Positions 44,660 to 54,696 of a stretch of DNA of 64,000 nt are shown piece by piece. The notes below the pieces were generated by a model that did not search any database, was not told the origin of the DNA, and was given only the letters and a program-made list of their open reading frames with translations. The DNA is taken from assembly GCA_963777695.1 (NCBI GenBank), contig CAVZRC010000001.1, forward strand, positions 1,178,001 through 1,242,000, given 5' to 3'. Source of the stretch: CAVZRC01 sp963777695. GTDB taxonomy: Bacteria > Planctomycetota > Planctomycetia > Isosphaerales > Isosphaeraceae. Numbering within the stretch: position 1 is the first letter of the stretch; each line of letters opens with the position of its first letter. The position numbers were made by a program, and so were the translations under genes.

Positions 44660-45661
44660 TCGTGGACTCCCCTGACGAAAGCCTTCCGGATTACCAGACC
44701 GTCTCCCTCATCCTTGATTGCCGAAAAGTGCGAGGAACGCCCCGAATTTTTCAAGAAATCCGCCGACCGCTCGACGGGATCGCTCCCTCGGAAACGGTTT
44801 CTCCTTCGATAACCGCTCCCGCCACCCTTAATACTAGGATATCGCCAACCGCGGGACACTTCCGACCGTCAACTTAATCGAATCCTCGTGACCCTTGGAG
44901 AGCAATTCGGATGCCCCTTGACAATTATGGCACCCATGCAATCAGTCGTCCAGAGGGTCAATCTATCACGATCGCACCGAACTTGACTCATGCATGTCTC
45001 CGCATGAGAGGTTGCACGCCGTAATCGGTTCAATCGATAGTCAATACAAGGGGTGGAAGCCTCCGGCGAACGACTTCGTTCGACACGCCCACCGGCCCCC
45101 TGATTAGATCGATCCATTCCGCGTACTCGGCCAATCTTTCTGAGAATTGACACAAAATGTTGGAGAATTCAGGCCCCGATCGATTCGCAATGCGAATGAA
45201 CCCATCGACCGACCACTGGGAGATGGCATGAGACCATCGATGGTTCCTATGCATGCGACGGCACTTCGAAGCGACTGCCAAACTCGCCAGCGCGGAGTGC
45301 ATAGGCGAGGTTCTCCAGAAAGAGCTAGCGGGTGCCGTCGGACCGAGCCTCCTCGGGTCGAATGTCACGTTGCTGGTTCAACAAGAGTTTATCTCCTCGC
45401 GAACTCGGGTTCAAGCGCGTGCTACTGAGTTCAACGGGTCGTCCGCGATGCGCACTGCAACGCCCGACCGGTCGATCCATTCCCAGGGCAGGGCCGACGG
45501 TCGAGGGCACTGGCGACAGTCCCGGAGGGAGCACGCGAGTTTCCGACGCTCTCTTCGGACCGGGGCGCCACGGATGTCTTATGTTGCGAATAGGTCTCCC
45601 CCGGCCCAAAGCCCCGATGGTTGACCTCCAGAATCCATGGTGAAGATAGAGGGTCCCAAAC
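44660..45661. other. 1-kb region without a supported gene
   Basis: Between the sigma factor and the sugar operon there is about 1 kb in which no frame on either strand has a recognisable domain, a good ribosome binding site and normal codon use. The base composition is more AT-rich than elsewhere around 44660-45200. TTGACC near 45619 is a possible -35 box for the sugar operon but has no convincing -10 partner. No RNA gene or repeat was recognised. Confidence 0.45.
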
Positions 45662-46142
45662 GTGCCCATAGCGGAAGATGTTCTCCTGGCGAGCGATGTC
45701 AGCATCTGCTATCCGGATCTGGTCAACCTGTACGGCTGCCGCATCGGCGAAGAGACCAGGATCGGCCCGTTCGTCGAAATCCAGCAGAATGCCACGGTCG
45801 GGGCGCGGTGTAAAATCGGTTCGCACACCTTCATTTGCGAGGGCGTGACGATCGAGGACGAGTGCTTCATCGGCCACCTCGTCTGTTTCATCAACGACCG
45901 ATACCCGGCCGCGGTCGCCGCCGACGGCCGGCTCCAGACGGGCGACGACTGGGAGGTGGTCCCGATCAGGGTCTGCCGCGGGGCGTCGATCGGCTCGGGC
46001 GCCGTGATCATGTGTGGTGTAACGATCGGCGAGGGCGCCCTGGTCGGCGCCGGGGCGGTCGTGACCCGTGACGTGCCACCGCGTCGGATCGTGTCCGGCG
46101 CCACGGGCAAGGGTCGTCCGCTCCGTCCTCGATCAGGAATGA
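45662..46142 (+). CDS. left-handed beta-helix N-acetyltransferase (WlbB/WbpD-like), frame broken once
   Basis: A hexapeptide-repeat acyltransferase of about 159 residues that would acetylate an amino-sugar nucleotide. The start is GTG 45662 with AGGG upstream. The repeats are evident (PDLVNLYGCRIGEETRIGPF, VEIQQNATVGARCKIGSHTF), and HLVCFINDRYP is the loop typical of WlbB-type enzymes acting on UDP-2-acetamido-3-amino sugars. Near 46112 the frame changes at GGCGCCACGGGCA; removing one G gives IVSGATARVVRSVLDQE and a stop at 46142, a normal end for the family. Left uncorrected, the frame would run wrongly into the next gene. It is first in a seven-gene operon whose next member is a DegT aminotransferase. 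Confidence 0.85.
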
Positions 46143-46148
46143 GCCCCG

Positions 46149-47269
46149 ATGGCGATCCCCACGATGCACGTGCCTTTCCTCGATCTCAAGGCGCAAAACC
46201 GGAGGATCTGGCCGGAGCTCGCGGAGGCCCTCGACCGCGTGATCTCCGAGGCGCAGTTCGTCCTGGGACCGGCCGTCGAGCGATTCGAGGAGGCATTCGC
46301 CGCCTACCTCGGCCGGCGGCGTTGCGTGGGACTCAATAATGGCACGTCGGCCCTGCGGATGGCCCTCGAGGCGTGCGGCGTGGCACCGGGCGACGAGGTC
46401 ATCACCACGCCGCATACGTGGTTCAGCACCAGTTCGGCCGTCAGCCACCTCGGGGCGAGGCCCGTGTATGTGGACATCGATCCGGAGACTTACAACATCA
46501 ATCCCTCATTGATCGAGAGGGCGATCACGCCGCGAACCAAGGCCATCCTGCCGGTCCATCTCTACGGCCGGGCCTGCGACATGGACGCGCTGTGCGGCAT
46601 CGCCCGAGAGCACCGCCTGCACATGATCGAGGACGCCGCACAGGCCCACGGCGCCAGATACCGCGAACGCCGCGTGGGCTCCTTCGGGACCGTCTCTTGC
46701 TTCAGCTTCTACCCCAGCAAGAACCTGGGAGGCTTCGGCGAAGGTGGTGCGATCGCCACCGACGACGAGGCGTTGGCCGACCGCATTCGACGATCGCGGG
46801 ACCACGCCAGGATAGCCGCCATCATCACGTCGAACTGGGCCATAACGCGCGCATGGAGGGGATTCAAGGCGCGGTGCTGGCGGTCAAGTTGCGGTATCTC
46901 GACGAGTGGAACGCCGCTCGGGCCCGTCATGCCCGGCGATACCGCGAATGCCTGGCCGACGTGACCGGCATCCAGCTCCCGACCGAACCGCCTACCGGTA
47001 CCCATGTCTGGCACCTCTTCGTGGTACTCGTCCGAGGAAGGGACCGGTCTGTCGTCCGGCGGGAGCTGGCCGAGCGCGGCATCGAGACCGGCGTCCATTA
47101 CCCCATCCCGGTCTCGCTCCAGCCGGCCTATGCCCATCTGGGTCACAAGCCGGGCGACTTCCCCGTCGCCGAGGACGTCATGCATCGCTGCCTCTCGCTG
47201 CCGATGTTCGCCGAGATCACCGACGAGCAGATCGACTACACGGCGCGGGCCGTCCGCGAGTGCGTCTGA
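46149..47269 (+). CDS. DegT/DnrJ/EryC1 aminotransferase (frame broken once)
   Basis: PLP-dependent transaminase placing an amino group on a keto-sugar nucleotide. The start MAIPTMHVPFLDLKAQNRR lies six bases after the previous stop. Family motifs: VGLNNGTSALRMALEACGVA, DEVITTPHTWFSTSSAVSHL, VDIDPETYNINPSLIERAIT, HLYGRACDMDAL, IEDAAQAHGA, and FSFYPSKNLGGFGEGGAI, in which the Lys binds PLP. Near 46806 the frame changes at CCACGCCAGGATAGC; restoring one G gives RDHGQDSRHHHVELGHNARM, the usual sequence, and the second frame ends at 47269. The restored length is 373 residues, as expected. With the preceding acetyltransferase it resembles the WlbB/WlbC pair. Confidence 0.92.
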
Positions 47270-47295
47270 GTCGGCGCCACGCACAGGAGGAATTC

Positions 47296-48319
47296 ATGGA
47301 GCTCTCCGGAAGGCGAGTCCTGGTGACCGGCGGTGCTGGGTTCATCGGGTCCCATCTCGTCAACGGGCTCGAAGACTGCCGCATCCGAGTCTTCGACGAT
47401 CTCTCGACCGGCACGACGAGAAATCTCGCCCGACACCTGGGCTCGTCCCGCTTCGAGCTGATCCGCGGCGATGTCCGGGATCCCGCCGCGGCGACCCGCG
47501 CCGTTCAACGGCGTCGACGTCGTGTTCCACCTGGCCTGCCGCGGCGTCCGCCATTCTATCGGCCGTCCCATGGAGAACCACGAAGTCAACGCGACGGGGA
47601 CACTCGTACTGCTGGCGGAATCTCGGAGGGCCGGCGTCCGACGGTTCGTACACGTGTCTTCCTCCGAGGTCTACGGCACGGCGCGCTACGTTCCGATGGA
47701 CGAAGGACACCCGACGTTCCCCGAGACCGTCTACGGCGCATCGAAGCTCGCCGGCGAGTGTTACGCGCGGTCCTACCACCGCACCTACGGTTTGCCGACC
47801 GTCGTCGTTCGACCCTTCAATAACTACGGCCCGCGGTGCCACCACGAAGGCGAATCCGGCGAGGTCATCCCCCGCTATGTCGTGTGGGCGTTGAATCGCT
47901 TGCCACCCGTGATCTTCGGCGACGGGACCCACACCCGCGATTTCCTCCACGTCGAGGAGACCGCGCATTGGCTACGCCGCATAGCCGAGTGCGACGACCT
48001 GATCGGGCAGACCGTCAACCTGGCATCCGGAGAGGAGACCTCGGTACAGGAGCTGGCCGATCTGGTCTACGACGAGGTCCTGAACCATCGCATCCCACCC
48101 GAGTTCCAGCCCGGTCGGCCCGGCGATGTGCAACGCCACCTCGCATCGACCGAGCTGGCGAGAAGCCGACTCGGCTTTCGGGCCCAGATCCCGCTGCGCC
48201 AGGGGATCCGGAGGCTGGCCGAGGAGCTCCGGGCGACCCCGGGGGGCCCTCGCGTGTTGCTCTCGGCGACTCGCACGATCAACTGGAGCGACCCGCGAGA
48301 GGGGGCTGGCCGATCATGA
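47296..48319 (+). CDS. NAD-dependent sugar-nucleotide epimerase/dehydratase (frame broken once)
   Basis: A short-chain extended dehydrogenase acting on a UDP- or dTDP-sugar. ATG 47296 has AGGAGG five bases upstream. The Rossmann motif is RRVLVTGGAGFIGSHLVNGL (TGxxGxxG). Near 47510 the frame changes at CCCGCGCCGTTCAAC; dropping one G joins RDPAAATRA to FNGVDVVFHLACRG. The active site is YGASK with the Ser/Thr in VHVSSSEVYG, followed by VVRPFNNYGPR and IFGDGTHTRDFLHVEETAHW. The restored protein has 340 residues. Its TGA overlaps the ATG of the next aminotransferase, so the genes are translationally coupled. Whether it is an epimerase or a 4,6-dehydratase cannot be decided here. Confidence 0.92.
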
Positions 48320-49484
48320 TCCCCATCTCCAGGCCGTGTTTCGGCATCGAGGAGGCCGAGGCCGCCCGGCTGGCCGTGCTCAGCGGTTGGGTCGGTCAGG
48401 GGCCCAGGGTCGCCGCGTTCGAACGATCGGTGGCCGACGCTTGCGCAACGGCCGAGGCGGTTGCCGTCGCGAGCGGCACGGGCGCCCTGCACCTGGCGTT
48501 GCTGGCCCTGGACATCGGGCCGGGCGACGAGGTCATCTGCCCCTCCATGTCCTTCATCGCCACGGCGAATGCGATCCGACACGCCGGCGCCATCCCGGTG
48601 TTCGCGGACATCGATCCGCGCACGTACAACCTCGACCCGGCCGCCGCCGAGGCAGCCATCACGCCGCGACACGAGGGCCATCATGGTGGTCCACCAGATC
48701 GGCTTGCCGGTCAACCTGGACCGATTCTTGGCCATCGGCGAGAAGCACGGCCTCAAGATCCTGGAAGACGCCGCCTGTGCGATCGGCAGCAAGTACAAGG
48801 GTAAACCGATCGGCGGCCACTCGGAGATGGCCTGCTTCAGCTTCCACGCCCGCAAGGTCATCACGACCGGCGAAGGGGGGATGATCACGACCAACCGCGA
48901 GGATTATGCCCGGCGGATCCGCCTCCTCCGTCAACACGGGATGAGCGTGCCGGACACCGTCCGCCATGCCTCCAGGAAGGTCATCATCGAGGAATACCTC
49001 TGCCTGGGATACAACGACCGCATGACCGACATCCAGGCGGCTGTCGGCCTCGAACAAATGAAACGGCTGGACTGGATCGTCGCGCAGACGACGACAACTC
49101 GCGGCGCACTACACGCAAGCCCTCGCCGGCCATCCTTGGTTGCGAACCCCTTATTCTCCCGCCTACGCTGAGCCCAACTTCCAGAGCTATGTCGTAGAGT
49201 TAACGGAAGACGCGCCGATGGGACGCGATCGCCTCATGCAATGGCTCCTCGACCGAGGGATCTCATCGCGACGAGGAATCATGCTCGCCCATAAAGAACC
49301 CGCGTATGGCGATCTCGCTTGCCGCCAGTCGCTCGTTCACTCCGAACTCGCCAGCGCCCGCTCGATCTTGCTGCCGCTCTATCCCGGGATGTCGACACGG
49401 GAGCAGGACCGTGTGATCGCCGCGCTGAGGCTGGCCGAGCGGGTCGGTTCGGGCGCATCGGATCGCGAAGGGAGGAGGTCGTAG
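48316..49484 (+). CDS. second DegT/DnrJ/EryC1 aminotransferase (frame broken twice)
   Basis: Another PLP sugar aminotransferase, of the ArnB/PseC-like branch. It starts at ATG 48316, overlapping the previous stop. Motifs: AVASGTGALHLALLALDIGP, DEVICPSMSFIATANAIRHA, VFADIDPRTYNLDPAA, ILEDAACAIGSKYKG and CFSFHARKVITTGEGGMI with the PLP Lys. The frame changes near 48670 (CCGCGACACGAGG, one A gained; restores AITPRTRAIMVVHQIG) and near 49088 (GCGCAGACGACGAC, one A gained; restores WIVAQRRQLAAHYTQALAGH). The third frame ends at 49484. The restored length is 388 residues, normal. It precedes an acyltransferase by one base. Two aminotransferases in one operon imply a diamino sugar or two distinct sugars. 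Confidence 0.9.
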
Positions 49485-49485
49485 C

Positions 49486-49953
49486 GTGGCGGAACCTTCA
49501 TCAGAACACGGCATCCCGACAAACCAATACAATCCGCATTGCTGGATCACCGGCGCGCCGGAGATCGGCGCGGGGACGTGGATCGGTGCCTTCACGCTCG
49601 TCAACGGCCTCGGCGGGTTGACGATCGGCAGGGGTTGCGACATCGCGTCCGGGGCCCAGATCCTCAGCCACTCGACCGTCCGTCGATGCCTGACCGGTCA
49701 ACGGCCGGGCCGGATCGACTCGATGCCGACGGTGATCGAAGATCATGTTTTCGTCGGCACGAACGCCGTGATTCTGATGGGGTGCCACATCGGTCATCAC
49801 AGCATCGTCGCGGCGGGCGCCGTCGTCCCCGAAGGGACCCGGATTCCGCCGTACTCGCTGGTCGCGGGCGTGCCGGCGAGGGTCCTGCGCTCGGTGGAGT
49901 CCGAGGTCCAAGAGTGGTCTACAGAGTCGGCCATGGACCCACCCTCGAGCTAA
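49486..49953 (+). CDS. hexapeptide-repeat (left-handed beta-helix) acyltransferase
   Basis: A 155-residue acyltransferase. The GTG start at 49486 has GGAGGAGG eight bases upstream and follows the previous stop by one base. Beta-helix repeats run through GAPEIGAGTWIGAFTLVNGL, GGLTIGRGCDIASGAQILSH, VIEDHVFVGTNAVILMGCHI and GHHSIVAAGAVVPEGTRIPP, ending YSLVAGVPARVLRSVE. The catalytic His expected in the ILSHST region is present. As the partner of the second aminotransferase it probably acylates the amino group that enzyme adds. A palindromic repeat element begins six bases after its stop. Confidence 0.9.
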   Translation: MAEPSSEHGIPTNQYNPHCWITGAPEIGAGTWIGAFTLVNGLGGLTIGRGCDIASGAQILSHSTVRRCLTGQRPGRIDSMPTVIEDHVFVGTNAVILMGCHIGHHSIVAAGAVVPEGTRIPPYSLVAGVPARVLRSVESEVQEWSTESAMDPPSS

Positions 49954-49958
49954 GAGAC

Positions 49959-50050
49959 GATCCCAGTAGGGTGGGTGAAACCCACCGAATGCCTTGTCGA
50001 TGAGCGACTTGGTGGGTTTCACCCACGCTACAAAGACTCCAACTGGGATC
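49959..50050. repeat. palindromic repeat element, copy 2 (MITE/REP-like)
   Basis: GATCCCAGTAGGGTGGGTGA with the following AACCCACC is mirrored by GGTGGGTTTCACCCAC and, after an 11-base interruption, CTGGGATC. Outer TCCCAGTAG and the nested G-rich palindrome have the same design as 7372-7475, with GTGGGTGAAACCCAC in place of GCGGGTGCAACCCGC. It sits inside the sugar operon, between an acyltransferase and the GT2 gene, and replaces the normal ribosome-binding region of the latter. Confidence 0.75.
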
Positions 50051-50061
50051 GGTTCCGACCC

Positions 50062-51015
50062 ATGCCGCGTTTGAGCATCATCACCTTCTTCCTGAACGAG
50101 GCGGACAACCTGCCTCACCTGAAGGACCGGCTGACCTCGGTCCTCGATCGATCGGATATCGAGACCGAGATCGTGCTGGTCAACGATCATTCGACCGATG
50201 GCTCGCGCGAGATCGCGCTCGGTTGGGTCGCGGAGCGACCTCGGACGACTTATCTGCGACTCTCTCGCAACTTCGGCTCGCATGCGGCGATCGCCGCGGG
50301 GCTGAGGTACGCCACGGGCGACTGTGCCGTCGTGATGGCCGCCGATCTCCAAGATCCGCCGGAAGTCATCCCCTTGCTCCTGGAACGCTGGCGAGAAGGC
50401 AACGACATCGTCTGGGCTTGCCGGTCCGGGCGAGCGGGCGAGTCGCCGGCCACCAGGGCGGCATCGAAGATCTATTGCCGGCTGATGCGATGGCTCGCCT
50501 TGCCGGAAATGCACGCCGAGGGCGCCGATTTCGTGCTCCTGGGCCGGAACGTGATCGACGCTTATAACGCCATCGCGGAGAAGCACACCAGCGTCTTCGC
50601 GGTGATCCTGTGGATGGGATTCCGACAGTCCTCCCTCGCGTACGTCAAGCAGGCCAGGCATGCCGGACGGAGCCGATGGACCCTGGCGAAGAAGCTGAGA
50701 CTCGCGATCGATTCGATCGTCTCCTTCAGCGACCTGCCGATCCGGGCGCTGTCTGTCCTGGGCCTGCTGATGGCGGCGGGTGGTCTCCTGTTCGTGTCGA
50801 TCGTCGGCGTGGGGCGACTGTCGGGATGGGCGATCGCCGGGACGGGCTTCGCCGCGATGATGACGGTGCTCCTCGTGGGACAGGGCCTGATCCTGATCAT
50901 GCTCGGAATCCTGGGAGAGTACCTCTGGCGGACCTTCGACCAGGTCCGCGGCCGCCCGAAGTTCATTATTGAGACACGCCGCTCCAAAGCCCCAACAGAA
51001 CCCGAACGATCATGA
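50062..51015 (+). CDS. family 2 polyprenyl-phosphate glycosyltransferase (GtrB/DPM1-like)
   Basis: A 317-residue inverting GT-A enzyme that transfers a sugar to polyprenyl phosphate on the cytoplasmic face of the membrane. ATG 50062 (MPRLSIITFFLNEADNLPHL) is the family beginning; the open frame upstream is the palindromic repeat and is not coding. The nucleotide-binding DXD equivalent is VVMAADLQDPPEVIPLLLER (DLQDPP), preceded by RLSRNFGSHAAIAAGL. Two C-terminal helices (about IRALSVLGLLMAAGGLLFVS and MMTVLLVGQGLILIMLG) anchor it, ending in the usual GEYLWRTFDQVRGRPKFII. No ribosome binding site is visible because the repeat element lies directly upstream. Its stop overlaps the next start by four bases. 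Confidence 0.93.
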   Translation: MPRLSIITFFLNEADNLPHLKDRLTSVLDRSDIETEIVLVNDHSTDGSREIALGWVAERPRTTYLRLSRNFGSHAAIAAGLRYATGDCAVVMAADLQDPPEVIPLLLERWREGNDIVWACRSGRAGESPATRAASKIYCRLMRWLALPEMHAEGADFVLLGRNVIDAYNAIAEKHTSVFAVILWMGFRQSSLAYVKQARHAGRSRWTLAKKLRLAIDSIVSFSDLPIRALSVLGLLMAAGGLLFVSIVGVGRLSGWAIAGTGFAAMMTVLLVGQGLILIMLGILGEYLWRTFDQVRGRPKFIIETRRSKAPTEPERS

Positions 51016-52023
51016 TTCGAGTGGCCGTCATCGGGACCGGTTACTGGGGGCCGAACCTCATCCGCAATTTCTCCGCCTGCCCGGAGACGCGGCTCGTCGC
51101 CGCCTGCGACAAGGATCCGGCGCGGCTCGCGAGGGCGCTGCTCGGATATCCGGAAGTGCGGGCCGTCGCCAACCCGGACCGACTGCTGGCGAGAGAGGAT
51201 ATTGACGCCGTTGCCATCGCCACCCCTGTGGGCACGCACGCCTCGCTGGCAGTGGCTGCGTTGCGCCGGAAAACATGTGCTCGTGGAGAAGCCGATTGCC
51301 GGCTGTGCTCGCGATGCCGAGGCCATGGTCGCCGCGGCCCGAGAGGCCGGACGTGTCCTGATGGTCAACCACACGCACCTCTACGGCGGCCCCGTGCGGA
51401 AGATCAAGGAGTTGTTCGAGTCCGGCGACCTGGGCGAGATCTACTACGTCGATAGTGTGAGGATCAACCTCGGGCGCTTCCAGCACGATGTCAATGTGGT
51501 CTGGGACCTCGCCCCCCACGACCTGGCGATCATGGACCATCTCATCGGACGACTCCCCGAGAGCCTCTCCGCGATCGGCGCGTGCCATGCCGATCGGCCT
51601 GACGGACTCGAGGACGTGGCGTACCTGAATCTGGACTACGGCGACGGGTTGCTCGCATCGTTCCACCTCAACTGGTTGAGCCCCGTGAAGGTGCGCCATT
51701 TCCTGGTCGGCGGGAGCCGGAAGGGCCTCGTTTACGATGAACTCGCACACGAGGAGAAGATCAAGGTGTACGACCGTGGCATTACGGTTTCGCCACTCGG
51801 CGAGACCCTCCGTCCCGTTCGGATCGACTACCGGACTGGCGATGTCTGGTCGCCTCGGATCGAGGACCAGGAGCCGCTGCAAGCGATGATCCGCCACTTC
51901 GCCGAATGCATCCGGGACCGGATAACTCCCCTGTCAGATGGACTGGCCGGCCTGCGCGTCGTGCGGATGCTCGAGGCCGCCCAGCGGAGCATCAAGGCCC
52001 AAGGTGAGAGGATCGCCCTCTGA
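51012..52023 (+). CDS. Gfo/Idh/MocA-family oxidoreductase (frame broken once)
   Basis: NAD(P)-dependent sugar dehydrogenase. It starts at ATG 51012, overlapping the previous stop. The Rossmann motif is IRVAVIGTGYWGPNLIRNFS. Near 51268 the frame changes at TTGCGCCGGAAAACATG; restoring two bases (CGCGCC in place of CGCC) gives AALRAGKHVLVEKPIAG, the universal EKP motif of the family, whose Lys is catalytic. The second frame then reads VNHTHLYGGPVRKIKELFES and WDLAPHDLAIMDHLIG, with the conserved His in the latter, to 52023. About 337 residues. With the acetyltransferase (45662) and aminotransferase (46149) it would complete a WlbA-WlbC-WlbB-like set for a 3-acetamido sugar; this is inference. 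Confidence 0.9.
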
Positions 52024-52234
52024 TCGGATGCCGCGAGCAATACGCCGAAGAGGGCCCCACGTTTGTCGGGCTGATCGCGGTCGCCTGGCTTGATGGCCTG
52101 GCCCTGTTCCATGCCGATCGGAAGGGGTATCATCTCAGTCGTAAATCGAAGGACTGATGCGGCCGAAGGGCGGAACGCCGTTCCTCGGAGTCGGGACATC
52201 CACCGACCCCCGGTTGCTTTGGAGTACGATCGAA

Positions 52235-53858
52235 ATGCCCGACTTCGCCTACCAAGACCTCTTCCCGCTCGGTCTCGACACGACCGAGTATCGGCACGTC
52301 ACCTCGGAGTTCGTCTCGACGGCATCGTTCGAGGGCCAGGACATCCTCAAGGTCGCCCCGGAGGCGTTGACGGCACTGGCACGTGAAGCATTCCGCGACG
52401 TCTCATTCCTCTACCGTACGTCGCACCTGGAGAAGGTCGCCGCCATCCTCGACGATCCCGAGGCCTCGCCCAACGATCGCGGCGTGGCCCTGGCATTGCT
52501 CCGCAACGCCTCGATCGCTTCCGAATTCCGACTGCCGATGTGCCAGGACACCGGCACAGCCACCGTCGTCGCGAAGAAAGGCCAGCAAGTCTGGACCGGT
52601 GCAAGGGACGATGAGTGGCTTGCCCGGGGGATATTCGAGACCTATCAGAAGGAGAACCTCCGCTATTCGCAGACGGTCCCGCTGACGATGTACGAGGAGA
52701 AGAACTCGGGGACGAACCTCCCGGCGCAGATCGACATCTTCGCGGGCATTGGAGAGCACTACGATTTCCTCTTCGTCGCCAAGGGCGGTGGATCGGCGAA
52801 CAAGTCTTTGCTCTTCCAGGAGACCAAAGCCCTGCTCAATCCGTCGAGCCTCGAAGCCTTCCTCGACCAGAAGCTGCGCTCGCTCGGCACGACGGCATGC
52901 CCTCCCTATCACCTGGCGATCGTCATCGGCGGGACATCGGCCGAGGCGACGATGAAGACGGTGAAGCTCGCCAGCGCGGGCTATCTCGACGACCTGCCGA
53001 CCGAGGGCAACACGACGGGTCGGGCCTTTCGCGACCCCGCGCTCGAGGCGAAGGTCATGGAGCTGGCGCAGGACCGGGATCGGTGCCCAGTTCGGCGGCA
53101 AGTACTTCGCGCTCGACGCCCGCGTCGTCCGCCTGCCCCGACACGGGGCCTCGTGCCCGGTCGGGATCGGCGTGTCGTGCTCCGCCGACCGGAACATCAA
53201 GGCCCGGATCGACCGCGATGGCCTCTGGATCGAGGCCCTCGAACGCAATCCCGCCCGATTCATACCCGGCGTCGCTCGCCAGCAGTCCGACAACGGACTC
53301 GGGATGCCCATCGACCTCAATCGCCTGATGGCCAATGTGCTGGCGGACCTCTCGCGGCATCGCGTCGGCACGCCGCTACGATTGACCGGGACCATCGTCG
53401 TGGCGAGGGACATCGCCCACGCGAAGATCAAGGAACGCCTCGATCGCGGCGAGGGGATGCCTCGCTACATGAAGGATTATCCCATCTACTACGCCGGACC
53501 GGCCAAGACGCCCGAAGGGATGCCGTCGGGCTCGTTCGGGCCGACCACTGCGGGACGCATGGACGGCTACGTCGACCTATTCCAGTCGCACGGCGGTTCG
53601 ATGATCATGCTCGCGAAGGGCAATCGCACCAAGGCGGTGACGGACGCCTGCAAGAAACACGGCGGCTTCTACCTCGGCTCCATCGGCGGCCCCGCCGCGC
53701 TCCTGGCACACGAGTATATCAAGAAGATGGAATTGCTCGAGTATCCCGAGCTCGGCATGGAGGCGGTCTATAAGATCGAGGTCGTCAACTTCCCGGCGTT
53801 CATCCTCGTCGACGACAAGGGAAACGACTTCTTCGCCCAGCTCCCCGTCATTGGATGA
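52235..53858 (+). CDS. class I (iron-sulfur) fumarate hydratase (frame broken once)
   Basis: Interconverts fumarate and malate in the TCA cycle with a 4Fe-4S cluster. About 541 residues, the FumA/FumB size with both domains in one chain. I start at MPDFAYQDLFPLGLD (ATG 52235); an in-frame upstream ATG at 52157 adds a non-conserved segment. The cluster Cys residues are those in RLPMCQDTGTA and in HGASCPVGIGVSCSADRN. KGGGSANKSLLFQETKALLN and IVIGGTSAEATMKTVKLASA are family segments. Near 53085 the frame changes at GGCGCAGGACCGGGATC; removing one G, or restoring two bases, gives TGIGAQFGGKYFALDARVVR. The beta-subunit-like C-terminal domain (SGSFGPTTAGRMDGYVDLFQ) follows. No other TCA genes are near. 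Confidence 0.93.
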
Positions 53859-53979
53859 ATCCGTATGGATCGCGACCCGAAGGTTCCGTCGATGCGTCGT
53901 CGTCATCGTACGGAGTTGGTCTCAACCAGGACTCTTGATTATGGTATTCTGGTCGTGATCTTCAATGGAGGGCCTGACG

Positions 53980-54261
53980 ATGGCAGCAAGTTCGATCGTC
54001 GTTCCCGAGCCGAGCGTCTTCATGGGATTGGTCTTACCGGAAGCCGACCATTTCACGAAGGAGTCGGCCCGATTCGTCCTGAGTCTGACATTTACCCAGG
54101 AGACCCAGGACCGAGTCCATCAACTCCTCAACAAGAACTCGGAGGACCTCATTTCGTCGGCCGAGAAAGAGGAGCTGGAGGAAATGGTTAACGCAAACAC
54201 CTACCTGGGAATCGTCCAATCCCGGGCGCGCCTCTTCCTGAAGCGGTCGGGCTCCGCTTGA
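53980..54261 (+). CDS. small protein paired with an HNH nuclease
   Basis: A 93-residue protein without a named domain that I can identify. ATG 53980 is chosen since GGAGGG lies eight bases before it; ATG 53965 is in frame and would add five residues. The body is helical and charged: FTQETQDRVHQLLNKNSEDL, ISSAEKEELEEMVNANTYLG and IVQSRARLFLKRSG. This pattern of a small acidic-helical protein directly before an HNH endonuclease gene is common in cyanobacteria and some planctomycetes. The next gene starts 15 bases downstream. A toxin-antitoxin-like relation is possible but unproven. Confidence 0.7.
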   Translation: MAASSIVVPEPSVFMGLVLPEADHFTKESARFVLSLTFTQETQDRVHQLLNKNSEDLISSAEKEELEEMVNANTYLGIVQSRARLFLKRSGSA

Positions 54262-54276
54262 GCTCCGAGAGAGATC

Positions 54277-54696
54277 ATGGACGACCTGTCGGCTCGCGTC
54301 CGAGCGAGAGCGAAAAATTGCTGCGAATACTGCCAGTTGCCTCACTTTGCTTCCCCGCTCACTTTCCATCTCGAACACGCCGACCCTCGACAGCACCATG
54401 GCGAGACGAACTTCGGTAACCTCGCCCTCTCCTGCCCCGATTGCAATCTTCACAAGGGTCCAAATATATCAGGATACGATCTAGTCAATAAGAAGAGAGT
54501 TCTGACACCACTTTATAATCCTCGACGACACCGTTGGGGCAAGCATTTCCGTTGGGAGGGCCCGCGACTCATCGGCCGTACGGCCATAGGTCGCGTGACA
54601 ATTCATGTTCTCGCCATAAACTCCCGGAAGATGTTGAAGCTCCGTGAAGCTCTGATCGAAGAAGGTGTCTTTCCGCCTACAGCCCTCGCCGATTGA
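54277..54696 (+). CDS. HNH endonuclease
   Basis: A 139-residue HNH-family nuclease. The zinc-binding Cys pairs are CEYCQLP near residue 16 and CPDCNLHKG near residue 62. The catalytic segment between them is LTFHLEHADPRQHHGETNFG with NLALSCPDC, that is the H-x-H/N pattern of a beta-beta-alpha metal finger. The C-terminal half (YNPRRHRWGKHFRW, GRTAIGRVTIHVLAINS) is conserved in the cyanobacterial and planctomycete subgroup. It follows its small partner by 15 bases with the weak site GAGAGA upstream. The nuclease is not associated with an intron or phage genes here. Confidence 0.88.
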   Translation: MDDLSARVRARAKNCCEYCQLPHFASPLTFHLEHADPRQHHGETNFGNLALSCPDCNLHKGPNISGYDLVNKKRVLTPLYNPRRHRWGKHFRWEGPRLIGRTAIGRVTIHVLAINSRKMLKLREALIEEGVFPPTALAD

